The notes beneath the pieces were generated by a model. The model was not told the DNA's origin and did no database searches. It saw only the letters and a list, made by a program, of their open reading frames with translations. Positions 1-11,925 of a stretch of 64,000 bases of DNA are shown piece by piece; the stretch's first letter is position 1; every line of letters starts with the position of its first letter. Origin of the DNA: Edaphochlamys debaryana (taxonomy: Eukaryota > Chlorophyta > Chlorophyceae > Chlamydomonadales). A program made the position numbers and the translations under genes. Location: contig JAEHOE010000033.1 of NCBI GenBank assembly GCA_016858145.1, positions 927,672 through 991,671 of the forward strand. Reading direction: 5' to 3'.

Positions 1-1530
1 GCAAGGACTGCATGACGGGATTCGTGGTGCAGGTGCGTACGGCATCCAACGACGCTGTACGGCAGATGCACGGCATGTCTAGGGCGCGGCGTGCGGCGCG
101 CACGTCGGGTTGACACTTTGCCACCTATGCCTGCTAGCTTGAGGCAAGCGTTATGCGCCCCATTTTGACATTGATCCCAGGGATCGCTCCGGCATCGGTC
201 CGACGGAGGGGGGCCCGGCTTCATCCGGGACTATGACTCGCTCTGGAGGCAGATGCAGTCAGAGGGGGCGGACCTTGTGCGGACCAAGATCCTGGGCAAG
301 GTGGGGGCATGGGCGGGGAAGGGGTGAAGGATGAGGGACTAACGGCGGTCTTACGAGGCAGAGGAAACGATGAGGTGCTGCTAGGACCTGGGGTATGGGA
401 GCAAGCTAAGCATCGCACGTAGCTTGTATGCCGAAATCAAGTCTCTAAAGCTGCCGGGGGGCCGGCACCCGTGCTTGCAAGAGGTGATTACCCTAATGGA
501 TTCCAAGACTACCGACCCCCCCTGTCCCTCGCTGTCCCCATGCAGGGCATCAAGAAGGATCTGGGCATCCCCAAGGCCCTGGAGGACCGGGTGGACTACT
601 ACAGCGGCATCCCCTTCCCGGTGGGCCCGGGGTTGGGCCCGGGTTGGGCCCGGGGTTGGGCCTGGTGGGGGCCTGGTGCGGGCAGGGTCTGTGGCGTGTG
701 GGGCGCAGGGGACGACTGGGGACGCAGGGGACGCAGGGGACGTCTGAGCTAACTACCCTCCCTTCCGCCCACCCCCTTAGGAGTATTGGGAGCTGATTGA
801 TAAGAGCTATGCGCTGGTGCCCTTCCACGGCACACCCCAGGTGGGGGGAGGATGTGATGCGTTGTGAAGCTTGGGGGTCCATGTCACCCAAACACACACG
901 CTTTACCCCGCCCCCGCCCTCCCCCCCAGTACTACACCATGCGCTGCTCGTCCACCGTACTGGCCTCACTGACCACGTGCGTGCCCCTCATCGCGGACGA
1001 CCAACTGCTTGAGGCGTACTACATGTTCAAGTGAGGGCGCAAATGCAGAAACCTCTAGACTTTCGAGTGCACGTTGAGCTCGTGCCGCACCGTGTCGCAC
1101 GGTTGTAGCGCTCCAGCGTAGAGCCGGTCTGGGGGCCTAGGTGGGGCCCTTGCTCTGTCCGTTGTCCCTGTGCCCCACCCTCGTCACGCGCTTCGCCTCC
1201 CCTCCACCCCCCAGGAAGGAGCACGTGTACTACCAGGCGCCGGGGGAGAGCGAGATGGACGTCATGAAGCGGGTGGGGGTGGTGGGGGGGGGTTCGCTCT
1301 GGCCTTGACTTCCGCCCCGGGTCCTACCTCTTTCCGCCAACCCCTTTTCCCGCCTCTCCCCACTCCAGGTGATGGCCCTTCCCGAGAAGGAGCTCCTGGC
1401 CAAGCGGGCGGCTGTGTGCAAGCTGAGGGACGAGCAGCTGAAGTGGGGGGCGGGCGTGATGGAGGAGCTGGTGGCGTCGGGGGCGCGGAGGAAGAGGGCT
1501 CGCTGGGATGCGCGGAGAGCTCTAGAATGA
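1..1530 (+). CDS. Glycosyltransferase-like protein (exostosin-type C-terminal region), 3' part only
   Basis: The 5' part lies outside the window. Exons read as about 1-32, 181-300, 546-620, 781-840, 930-1030, 1215-1272 and 1369-1530 (TGA at 1528-1530); all junctions have GT/AG and the phases close. The joined protein contains YDSLWRQMQSEG, a YYTMRCSSTVLASL stretch followed by CVPLIADDQLLEAYY, and a basic C-terminus (RRKRARWDARRALE). The Ser-Thr-Leu...PLIADD pattern resembles the donor-binding end of exostosin/GT47-like algal glycosyltransferases, where a small hydrophobic loop precedes an acidic pair. If that is right, it would act in the Golgi on cell-wall or matrix glycans, which fits the neighbouring matrix genes, but this is inference from a short region. 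The family call is tentative; the existence of a spliced plus-strand gene is better supported than its function. Confidence 0.6.
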
Positions 1531-2840
1531 GCTCATTCCATGGTTCGCAGGGCGTGCCTGCGGTACTCAGGTATCGGTGGGCTCCATTGTGGCAGGAAAG
1601 CAGGGCTGCGCCATACTAGGGGGGTAAAGGGGGCAGGTGTATGAGGCAGGCAGCCCAAGAGATGGAGGTTTGGAACAAAGGCAGTTCTAAGGCAGCTAGC
1701 GTAGCAGCGCGGGGCGCCGGCTGTGCCAGGCCCTTATTACATTACTCTGCATGTCTTGATTAATGCATTCATGTGTGGGTGGCGGCAGGTAGCTGTCAGG
1801 GGAAAGTGCTGTCTGTGCGTGGCCTTGCAACTGGAGTGTAGACAGGACCTCAACACGATGGGTGCGGACTGAGATCCTTGCGTGGTTCTCTGTAGATCTG
1901 TTACTGCCATAATTTAGCATCGTATCACGCTTGGGAAAGCCTATTACATGGCGTAGCCCGGGCATGCCTTCGAGCCCCCGCCCCGTGTCCAAAGGTGACA
2001 ACGTCGTCACCTCCGTCTGCCTCGACGTCGCAATCCCGTGCCACCGAAGCCTTTCCCGGCTATCCTGACATCCCTAACCACTCATCTGCGCACCTAGCAT
2101 TCTAACCTTTGGGTCACGAAAGACGCTGCCCCTACACAACCGCTCTCGCCGGCCTTAACAGTCAAATACCCCTCCACAAACCTTATTGCGGGCCCCTATG
2201 TAAACGGGAATAGGCTCGACGCTATGCAGCCTGTGTCATAGGGCTGCTCTCAATCGCTCAATTGCCGTGAATCAGGTCAGGTGCTAAGCAATCAATCAAG
2301 AGGGTCAACTCTAAGAATCGAGGGCAACTCGGAACGAACCAATGGGCATGTAGGCCCCTTGCAAAGTTCCGACGTCGGCGCTTACCCCTCCCTACCCAAA
2401 CGCTAGGCGGGGTGCACCTCAGTCAAGCCAGGTTTATGCATTCCTAAGAGCAAAGTGCACATTAGACAATTGCACAGGTACACAAGCCGCTCAGCATACC
2501 AAAGCAATAATGGACGAGAGACAATAGTCAAGCAGATGCACAAGATCAATCCATGCCCATGCTGAGTGTACACCATATCAGAAGTACGGTGCGCACACAG
2601 GAAGGCGATCTAAGCTCAGCAATCCCGAGATGCAATACAATCAAGGTACTCGTCAGCGGCATTGGGCGCTGAGTAAGTCCATCGAGTCATTGGTTGGTCT
2701 AAATGCAGGACAAGCCGTGCCCCGTCTCCAGCAGGCTCGAAGTGATGCCGATGGGCTGCCAGCTGGAGACGACGGATCTAAGTAGGATCCAGCCCGGATC
2801 CCGCCAGATCCATGCATGCGATCCCAAGCTCGCTTGCTGC
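1531..2840. other. Intergenic region between convergent genes
   Basis: This lies between the stop of the plus-strand glycosyltransferase-like gene and the stop of the minus-strand pherophorin, so it should hold both 3' UTRs. Composition is less GC-rich than the flanks. I see no exon with consistent splice sites and no repeat structure. Confidence 0.5.
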
Positions 2841-5800
2841 TTATTGATGATCCCATGCCTCGGGTCCGTTGACGAAAGGCGCGGGGCAGCATTCGTTGTC
2901 TGACGAGAAGATAGACACCTGTGATCCGGAAGTGGGGCCCCGGAGCACGTGCGCGTTGTCAGGATCCTTCCGCATAAAACTACAGGCTGTACCTTCAGGC
3001 CTGTACACCCAGCCACTCGGGTTGCGGGCAGCTACGTACAGGAGACCGCTGGCGGATCCGACCAGACCCACCCCAGCAAGATCCCGGATCCGGGTTCCGG
3101 GCAAGCAGGGCCCCGTGCAGGTCGTAAGCCCGTGACCCGCACACTCTTCAGTCATCCCCCAGCCACTTGCCTGGCAGGCGGGCGCGTAGCAGAAGCGCTC
3201 GGGTGTGTCGCATGCCCCCTGCCGCACGGTCCAGCAGAGCGTGGCGCCGGCGGGGTCAGCGCCCAGGGCCCTGCAGGGGTACGGGCGGGGCGCATGGGCG
3301 TGGAGCGGGCAGTGAGGGATCTAAGTGGCGGTGCTAGGGGCCGCGGGAGGGCCAGGGGCTAGGCTAGAGGGCGCGGGGGGCCTAGGTGGCGGTGCTGTCC
3401 AGGGGGCGCGTGTGTGGGGGGGGAGTGGGATGCAACGGCTGATGATACATGCGCCACCGGCGGCTGCAGGCCGGGACTCACGAGGCCAGGCCGGGGAACT
3501 TGAGGGTCACAAAGCCCTCGTAGAAGCCTGCGAGCGCGGCACAGGGAGGGATGCGACGCGTTGAGCGGCGGGGCAAACAGGAAGGTTGTCGAGCGCTGCA
3601 GGCACAGAGATCTCATGCATGGCCCCTCTAAGTATGAGGTCCTGCTGGGCAGCAGGCTAGGAAGCCGAGCCAGCTAGATTGGGCGAACGGGCAGCGCAGC
3701 TGAAATGCCCGGCACACACGTGGGCCCATGACTCACCCCAAGAGTACGACGTGGACGAGACGCCGTTGATGGAAGTCGAACGGACCTCGGGCTTGCAGGC
3801 AATGTCAGACAGGGGCACCTCGACCTTGGCAAAGTCTGAGGGGGATGTGAGAGCGCCATAACGCAGGGCCAGGATGGCTAAGACTGTGTTTGTCCCCCCC
3901 TTGCTCCTCAGGCCTTTCACTGCCTCTTCCCCGCCCGTGGTCCCGTCCTCCTTGCGCTTCAGCCGCAGGCCCGCCGCCCAGTCCCCGCCCCACTTCCCCG
4001 CCCCACGCACCCATGGCGCAGCAGTGCGACTTGTCGCGGCAGGGCATGCGGTCCGTCACCGTCACACGCATGGTCACGGCGGGGTGGCCGAACACGTCGA
4101 GCGTGTCGCTGACGGTGAAGTTGTGCACCAGGTACGGCACCTGCGTCGTACAGCGGATGTGAGTCCAAGTGTAAAAGTAAACTGTCCCAACGGCTCAGAG
4201 GGTCCTCAAGTGGAAGCGTCGCGGCTCGTGATGAGTTGGGGCGAGGGCCGCTTACGTTTGCTGTGCTATCTGCACAAAAGTGGGTCTTGACCTTGCCGGA
4301 TTGGGGACTGGGTGGCACCGGGGAGGGAGGGGGCAGCAGGGGCGGCGGAGGGGACGGCGGCAGAGGCGACGGGGGCGGCGGCGAGGGAGGGAGGGGCGAG
4401 GGCGGTTGCGGCGAGGGCGGTGGCAGTCCGGGGGGTGGTGGTGAGGGAGGGAGGGGCGATGGCGGTTGCGGAAAGGGGGGGGCAGGGGACGGGGGAGGTG
4501 GAGAGGGAGGCCTGGGAGAGGGTGGCGGCGGCCGTGGGGGGGCTTGGTGAGGGCGGCGGGGGAGACGGAGGCAGCGGTGACGGCGGCGGGGGGCGGGGCG
4601 GACGCGGGGACGGTGGTGACGGGGTGGGAGGCGGCGGCGAGGGCGAGGTCTCGGGGCCTCCAGGGGGCCTGGGAGAGGGTGGCGGCGGCGAGGGCGGCGC
4701 AGTGACGGCGGGGGGGGTCTTGGGGGGCGGGGGGAGGGCGGAAGCGGCGACGCCGGGGGTGAGGGCAAGGGGCTGCGAGGAGGCGAGCGAGGACGCCGGG
4801 GGCGCGGGGAAGGCGGGAACTGTGGTGCGCATTGTGTCTGGTACGACCCCGACAGGCACTGTACGGCATCATCCTCGACCGGTACGACAGTTGACTGGAA
4901 CGAGTAGCCGGACAGTCGGGCCGGACAGACGGGGTCGTTGGTCTTGTTCGTGACCAGCTCGCTGTCGATCCAGCTCTGCATCAGGATCTCGACATCTGTC
5001 TGCTGGATCTTGAGGCCCTCATCCACAGATGCAAACACGCCGCACACGAGAACCTCTGGAATCACGCCCTCGGCCTGGATCCAGGTTCCGTTGCATGAAA
5101 CCGGCCGGAAGGCCGATTGCATCCGGCTGTCGGAATCTGCCGCCAGTTGGTTGAGGGAATCGGTCATGAGTTCCAAGATCGCGTCGCAGGGAAGCCCATC
5201 TGGGACGTCAAATGTGTACAGCGGAAATCCATTGGCGGCGGGAAAGATGCGAAGAGCGACGCAGGCGGGGCAAGGGGGGGCGGGGGAGGGCGGGCGAGGG
5301 GGGCGGGGGCTCGGGGGAGGTGGCGGTGGGGGTGGCGGCGGGGGGCTGGGAGGAGAGGGTGATGGCGGTGGGGGGCGGGGTGGACGAGGCGAGGGGGGAG
5401 GGGGCGGGCTGGGAGGGGTTGGGGAGGGAGGGGGCGAGCGAGGCGGGGGCCGCGGCGGGCGGGGCGAGGGTGGCGGTGGAGGAGGGGGTGGAGGCGGCGG
5501 TGATGGGGGCTGGGGGGAAGGTGGCGGCGGGCGGGGAGGCCTGGGTGAAGGCGGCGGCGGAGGAGGGGGTGGAGGCGGCGGTGATGGGGGCTGGGGAGAT
5601 GGCGGGGGTGGGCGGGGTGGCCTAGGCGAGGGCGGCGGTGGCGGTGAGGGGGGCGTCGGGCTAGGCGGGGGAGGGCGGGGGGGCCTGGGTGAGGGCGGCG
5701 GTGGAGGTGGGGGAGGGGGCGGCGGTGAAGGGGGCTGGGGAGACGGCGGGGGTGGGCGGGGGGGGCCTAGGCGAGGGCGGCGGTGGCGGTGAGGGGGGCT

Positions 5801-8800
5801 GCGGGCTAGGCGGGGGTGGTCGGGGGGGCCTGGGCGAGGGCGGCGGTGGAGGTGGGGGAGGGGGCGGTGGAGAGGGCGGGAGTGGGGAGGGAGGGGGAGG
5901 GCGAGGGGGCCGGGGAGAAGGCGGTGGTAGCTGTGGCGGCGGCGTGGGAGGAGCCTTCGGCGGAGGTCTCACTCTTGGCGGGGGCCGGGGAGCCCTCAGG
6001 GTGAGGGGGCCCGGGTTTGGTGGCGGGGGAGGCGGGGGTGGCGGTGGGGGGAAGTGGGGGGGCGGAGGCGATGGGCTGGGAGGGGGGGGCCGAGGCGGGC
6101 GCGGTGAGGGAGGTGCAGGCGAGGGCGGGGGTGGCCGGGGTGGTCGGGGCGAGGGCGGAGACGGGCTCGGAGGTGGAAGGGAAGGCGGGGGCGGAGACGG
6201 CGAGGGAGGCGGCGGGCGGGGAGGGCGGGGTGAGCGAACAGGCGTGGACGGCGGGTAGTGGCGACGGAGGCCGAGGCGACGGCGGCGGTGGCAGGGGCGG
6301 CGCCGGGGAAGGGGGCGGGGGCCGCGGGGGCCGAGGCGAGGGGGGCGGCAGGCCCGGCGGCGGCGGGGGCGGCAAAGAGGGCGGAGGCGGTGGCTGGGGT
6401 GAAGGGGGCGATGGGGAGGGCGGCGGGGGCCGAGGGGGCCGAGGTGAGCGGGGTGGACGGCTGGGAGGGGGGAGCTCTGGCGGGGGCGGGCTCAGGGGTG
6501 GCAGCGACGGAGGGAGCGGGGACGGAGGTGGGGTGTGCGGTACCCGGGGAGGGGGCCGGATGCGTGGAGGAGGCCGCGGGGGCCTGGGGCTGGCAGGCGA
6601 CCGCACAGGGGGCGGCGGGGGTGGGGGCGGTGGGGGCGGCGACTCGGGTGGTGGGGGCGAGGGTTGAGGGGAGGGGGGGGCTCGGAGAGGGGGGCTTTGG
6701 TGAGCGCGGAGGAGGACGAGGGGGCCGGGGAGAGGGCGGGGACGGAAGCAGCGGGGAGGATGGCGGGATCTCTGGCGGGGGCGGCGACGGGGGAGGAAGG
6801 CCGGGCGGCGGCCGGGGTGACGGCGGCGGGGGCCGAGGGGGCAGGGGCACGGGCGTCAGTACCTGGCTACTGTTGTCAGGGGTTGGGGGCGGGGGTGATG
6901 GAGGAGGTTGCGGGGGGGCCGAGGGGACCAGCGGCGGCAAGCGCGGAGGTGGCCGGGGCGGTCTGTGCGGCCGGGGTGGCGGCTTGAAGGAGGCGGGTGT
7001 GATGGGAACGTCTGGGAGCGGTGGCTCTGGAGACTGAGGTGGTTGGGTCGGGTTGTCTGGCGGAGGCGGACTCGGCGTGGGAGACGGGGGCGGGGGCCGC
7101 GGGGGAAAGGGCACGGGCGTAAGCACCTGGCTGCTGTTGTCAGGGATTGGGGGCGGCGGCGACACGGCAGGTGGGTAGGTGGGCGGGGGCGCCGGGGGTC
7201 TGTCCGGCGGCGGGTAGCTTGGCACTGCGGGGTAGCTGGGTGCCGGCGGGAGCGGCGTGGGGGGCGCCGTGGGGTGGCCGTGCGGGGCGGGCGGCGGGGG
7301 GCTGGTGAGGCCGCAGACGGGGCAGAAATTGAAGACGTTGGATTCCGCGAGCGACCACCTGCACACGTATGTATATGGGCATGGGGGCGGGCAGGGGTTG
7401 GGGCAAGGCCGAGGATGACAAGGGCGCACAGCAGGGCTGTGGCGTGTGCGGGGCCTACCGTTCCAGAACTCCCACAATCGAGACGCCAGTGTCCAGTGTA
7501 GCTCGCGGGCATGCATGAAGGACTCACGCACCTGCAGAATCCCCGTTTCTCGCTGTAGCAGAGCTGGTCCAGGCTGGAGCAGGGCGCACGTGTGGTGAGG
7601 CAGATCGTGGATCCAGAGAAGGTGGCGTTCCGCATCCTCAGGTTGTAGATCTTGACCTCAACGCCGTTGGTGTGCGTGTAGGGGCGGAAGGAGTCGTGGT
7701 TGCGACCGTTGACCGTTACCTGCCGTATACTGGCCTTGGCGGCGCACGCTGCCGTACTCTCGAAGCTGATCTTGTCCACGTGATCCAGCATGCCCCTGCG
7801 TGGCACCCGTGCCGAGCGACAGCTTGGAGGAAAACACCCACCTCTTTCGTACTGCCAACCGCCCCCGGCCTCGAGATGCACCGTCAGTCCGTCACGGCCC
7901 CGTCATTATCCCCCCGCCTCCCTCGCCCCTTCCCCCCATCGCAGTCGCACCGGCAGCAATCGAGCGACTGGTCGCATCCAATGTAGGCGATGCTGAAGCA
8001 CTGCCTCGTGAGGTTGGCGGAGAGCTGCGGGGTGCGGGGGTGCCGGGGCCGCGGAGCAGCGTTGCTATCTTCCCTGGGCCGAAGTGCGGGAGGTCCCGCA
8101 CTCGGACCTCGGGTCCAAGCCCAAGAGTGCGAAAGCGGGCCGCACTTCGTGGCCCTTGGCGGCCCAAAACGTGCGACCGCACTTGGCAAGCGCTTGCCGC
8201 CCAGAAGTGCGGGAGAGTGCGGTGGAGTGTAGCGGAGGGCGCGGCGTTCTGGAGGCCTGTTTCAAGCGGATGAGTCTGCCTGGCTCTCGCCCTAGTGCAT
8301 GAGCTGATGTAGGCGGGCAACTGGGGGTCTTGAATTCCAGCAGCAACCCCGTAGTGTATGCTGCAAGTGCATGTGATGCGGGCTGGACGGTGGGGGTGGG
8401 AAGGGGACTGCCTGCCCGGCTGGCCGCGCCCGTTCGGTGGGCCCCCCAGGGGTTGAGGGGCCCCCGCACCTGAGCCGCCAGAAGGCTCAAAAATGTGCCG
8501 GCGCGGGCCGCACTCGCAACCAAACTTTGCTACAAAAGTGCGGGAGCTTCCGCACATGAGGCTCTTTCCGTCACCGAAAGTGCGGGATGGCCTCACTCCC
8601 CCGCACTTCCGCACTAAGATAGCAACACTGCCGCGGAGCAGTGAGGCGGGATACGGGGATGGGCATGGCACGCACCGTTGTAGTGCGGCGGGTAGTGGAC
8701 GGCAGAGCCGCGCCGTCAATGTAACTTCAGGCGGGGGAGCAAACGCGCGGGTGCGAACTTCCAAGGGTTGGTGGTGTCCGCTTGCGCTGTGGCATGCGAG

Positions 8801-9734
8801 GGCTTCCCTCGGGCTGCCTGGAGCCACGCCCGCGGACCCACCTGCACGGGAGGCAGCGGAACCAGAGTGTACGGACTGCACTCGCAGTCGTACGTAATGC
8901 CTGCAGGTGTTCGCGGCGTTGAGGGATCGGGCCTCAGGGGTGGATGACACGAACAGGGCCGGCTTGAGACCCGCGAAATCAAGTTGGGGTCTTGATCCCC
9001 GTCTCCATCCCAGGCCTCGCCCCCGTCCACTGAGCCTGGCAGGCCGGCAAGCCGCGTGCACATTCTGCCCTGCCGATCAGCTTATTAGCCATCCTCATAA
9101 GCCGTCTCACAATCACAGAAGGGAAACGTGGATGCGGTCAGCAGATGGCGACCGAATGTGCCCCTGCCAGCGACGGGGTCCAAGCCCGCGGATGTGAGCC
9201 GGCTGACTGGAGCGTTGCCATACGAAGCTCCTGGCAGGAGGTCCTCTAGAGCACCCGAGGCCGTCCCCGTGGACAAAGTGGTGTCGAGGGCGGTCCTCAA
9301 GGCTAGGGAAGGCAGGGGATCACACAAGGGTGAGTATGGGTGAGCGTATGGGATTTCACGGGGGCATGGGTGCAGTGGTAGGTGCAAGAGTAGGTGCGGT
9401 GATAAGCTCCACCTTGCACCCCGAGTCAAGCCTCAGTCCTCTGCCCCATCCGTGGCCATTGCAAACCCCCAGCACGACACCCTTACACCCCTGCTCATCA
9501 TTTTAGCGGCTGGAGGGCAGACCCCGTGGGCAGATCCGGATAGCTGCATGTTGCATTGACCTCCTTGCCCCCGACTAACGTGCGTCGATACCTCGGAAAT
9601 GCCCTGCCCATCACTTTCTCCCGCTCCTGCGACTGGCCCCATTGGCAACGACGCACACGCAACATACCCGAAGACGTAATCAGCCAGCCGGCAGCAACGA
9701 CTGCCCACGCGAGGCTGGCGCTAGCGCGCGCCAT
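2841..9734 (-). CDS. Pherophorin (modular Hyp-rich extracellular-matrix glycoprotein), copy A
   Basis: Secreted matrix glycoprotein of the volvocine pherophorin family. Exons in transcript order: 9734-9668, 9302-9111, 8900-8842, 8024-7951, 7795-7532, 7358-4256, 4140-4011, 3835-3737, 3527-3482, 3270-3171, 2918-2841; total 4,212 nt (1,403 codons plus stop). The first exon is a signal peptide (MARASASLAWAVVAAGW). An N-terminal Cys-rich pherophorin domain runs from TFPFCDC through YDCECSPY, YIGCDQSLDCC and QVTVNGRNHDSF to FNFCPVCG. Then come a long (Ser-Pro)n region, a Cys module (LVCGVFASVDEG...CPARLSGY), a second Ser-Pro region and a C-terminal pherophorin domain ending DNECCPAPF. Intron 2919-3170 has a GC donor matched in copy B. 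In the proline region the Ser-Pro pattern moves through all three frames, and the starting frame has a stop at 5996-5998, so the assembly probably contains indels there. Copy B lies immediately upstream on the same strand. Confidence 0.86.
4290..4860 (-). repeat. Second (Ser-Pro)n tract of pherophorin A
   Basis: This short Hyp-rich spacer lies between the internal Cys module and the C-terminal pherophorin domain. The Pro/Ser pattern drops into another frame over about 4560-4730 and returns, so the outer frame stays open but the middle reads as Arg/His-rich. That suggests a pair of compensating single-base errors, one possibly in the G8 run near 4711-4718. Confidence 0.7.
5270..7320 (-). repeat. 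(Ser-Pro)n / polyproline-coding low-complexity tract of pherophorin A
   Basis: On the minus strand this is almost uninterrupted codons for Pro, Ser, Arg and Ala in SPPPP/SPRPPRPP patterns, the rod-like hydroxyproline-rich domain. The pattern is read in one frame from 7320 to about 6690, a second from about 6650 to 6260, a third from about 6240 to 5770, and the first again to 5270. Long G runs, for example near 6673-6680 and 5757-5766, lie close to two of the switches. Confidence 0.8.
8048..8640. mobile_element. Non-autonomous TIR DNA transposon (571 bp) with 11-bp target-site duplication, in a pherophorin intron
   Basis: The element spans about 8059-8629. Its left end carries GTTGCTATCTT (8061-8071) and its right end the inverse, AAGATAGCAAC (8616-8626). 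The identical 11-mer GCCGCGGAGCA flanks it at 8048-8058 and 8630-8640, as expected for a target-site duplication. Both subterminal regions are packed with AGTGCGG/CCGCACT motifs in both orientations, like transposase-binding arrays. It encodes no protein I can recognise. Without it the host intron (8025-8841) would be about 235 bp. The long TSD would suit a Mutator-like element, but superfamily assignment is inference. Confidence 0.75.
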
Positions 9735-11925
9735 GCCCACGGGTGCAGGTGCCTCGACCTGCCACGGCAAGGGAGCGGCCATTCGACGGTGTGTCGCAAA
9801 ACACGGACAGTTTAATGGGCCCAATTGTACACATTGCAACATAAGACAGATGGAGAGCTTCCCAGGTGGCGAGCGGCGCTCGGGCGGAGGAGAAGCCGGT
9901 TGACCCCGTCTATTAGAATGTCGCCCGTGTTCTTGTCAGCGCTTTCACGGTCTAGGACCAGGCCAGGTGGGCTTCGTACCTTCTAGCGGTGACACAGAGC
10001 GTATCAGCCAGTTGCGAAGGCCCTCGCAACGTGCCGAAGGCCCGAGAATGCCGAGCGGTCGGAGGCCACGTTTGAAACTCGCTTCAATTGCTGTAGACCT
10101 TCAAAGTGGCTAAGGTGATTGTGAGATCGCGGGCCTGTCGCTTGCAGGCGTTGTACTTGACCGGCACTTCCACGGTAATGGCTGTCGCGTGTAAACTCGC
10201 TGTGCACCCGTTGACGCTATCCTCCACCAGGTCTATACATAGGAAGTTAGAAAGGCTGGGCGGGGGGGGGCTCGAAGGTTGGTCACGGCCAAAAGTATGG
10301 TTGCAAGCGCCGGGCGCAATAGCTGGCTGTGGCGGGCTAGCTGTCACCCGGCTGTCGTCGCGGGTTTCAATTTGCAACTCAGCTCTTCCTCTCTAGAGCG
10401 GCACCACTAGTGTAACATAGCGCCAACAACAATTACCAGGCTGCGGAGTGCACGCGTTTCAATTTCGGCCGTCGTTTGCCGACCTCCGTGACTCGCGGTC
10501 CGTAGGCCTGGCTTCTTGGCCCTGGCCAGACCACCCTCACACGCCCACGACGCAACCCCCTGACCCCGTGCTCACATCAGAGTATTTGCGCGGTGTAGCG
10601 TTTGCACGCACTTGCGCACTGAACCTCCCAGACTTCCCACCAACTTCTCAGACGCTCCCACCTTGCGGCACGGCGGCCGTCAGGGCGGCCGTACGGCCAG
10701 TTGCGGCTGAAACGTAACCCAGGCACAAGCGCCGCGGTTGCCAGCCACGATCGGGTTTGGCACAGGCTGTGGTTCAGCCGACAGGACCTGAAGCTAGCTT
10801 ATCCAACACAGGCGGCACACAGGTGCACTTGCACGAGCTCGCGCTCACAAGGGTTCCCCCGTGTGCAGCCATCCATGTGCCGCTGATGGGCGGCATGGTT
10901 TGGCGACCCTAAGGGACAGATGGCAGGTTACGAGGCAGGTCGCTGGTGGTATTCCTCTGCATGGGGGCCAGACATGCGCCGCGGGCTGAGCAAGCAGAGG
11001 CGGCGTGTATGAGTGATACTTCCGGCTCTGTTAGTCGAAGGGCGGTCAGCCCTGGCGCTATCTGCCTGGCTCAGGCCCGTGTCAGACAGGAGTCTTCCAT
11101 GCCGCAGCATCAGGGGCTTCTGCTCCGTTCTGCTCATGAGGGCAGGATTGAGGCTGCGCATCTGACCCACCAGAGCACACGGGTCAGGGGTGTGTGCGGT
11201 CATTACACACGTTGGAAGGAAATGCACGGCAACGCCCGACACAGCGCCGTTCGGACTACGACCATCAGATGCACACCTCCTCAACGTTGCTCTAGTCAAC
11301 ATCTAAGCCTGGCTTTCGGCCCAGGCGTCTAAACATAATCTAGGTTTTCAGCGTCGTCGGTGGGGGTTCACGCCCGCCAAAAGAATGCCGCCTCTGCATG
11401 CAACCATTCCTCAGTATACCCTCCAGCCCTTCAACGGGTCAAGAAAGATCCCGGACCGCAGAGAAACCTCCGGCCAGGCTGTAAGGGGATATATACACAG
11501 GGAGCAAGGCTAATCCGGCTATGACGAGGCCTTGAGGCCCTAGTATTGAATGTACGCAAGATTCCAAGTGTGCAAACGCAAGATCACCTGCGCTGCCTAG
11601 TGCCCGTGAAGGCAGTCTAAGCAAGGCTCCGCTCCCTGGTACACCACAACAACTCAACTATGCCTCGCTCCTATAATTCAACTCTTCTAATAGGCCGATT
11701 GGGCTTTGTACGGCATTGACGAAGAAAGATCACCATGGATGCTCGCAGTGAGATCAAGCGGCGGTTGCGCCGCCACAGGTGAACCGGCAGCCCCGTTTCA
11801 TCAGCATGCACAGACACCCACAAACAAAGGGTCAAGGGGCCACCAACCAAGCGTGGCAAAGGGCGGCCGGGCGCCAGGCAGGGGCCACGGCTGCTCGTGC
11901 CCGTCAGGCGCGGCCGGAGAGCTGC
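9735..11925. other. Intergenic region between the two pherophorins
   Basis: It should contain the promoter of pherophorin A (start 9734, minus strand) and the 3' UTR of pherophorin B (stop 11926). A possible TGTAA polyadenylation motif (TTACA on the plus strand) lies near 11206. No exon series with consistent splice phase is visible and I cannot place a TATA box with confidence. Confidence 0.5.

Noticed and set aside
4236..6660. Long plus-strand open frames rich in Gly/Arg/Glu over the pherophorin A proline tract
   Set aside because: They are the complement of (Ser-Pro)n codons; the minus strand has the signal peptide, Cys domains and consistent splice phases.
8100..8620. Regularly spaced AGTGCGG/CCGCACT motifs as a CRISPR array
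   Set aside because: Spacing and orientation are irregular, the units are short, and they sit within terminal inverted repeats of an element in a eukaryotic intron.
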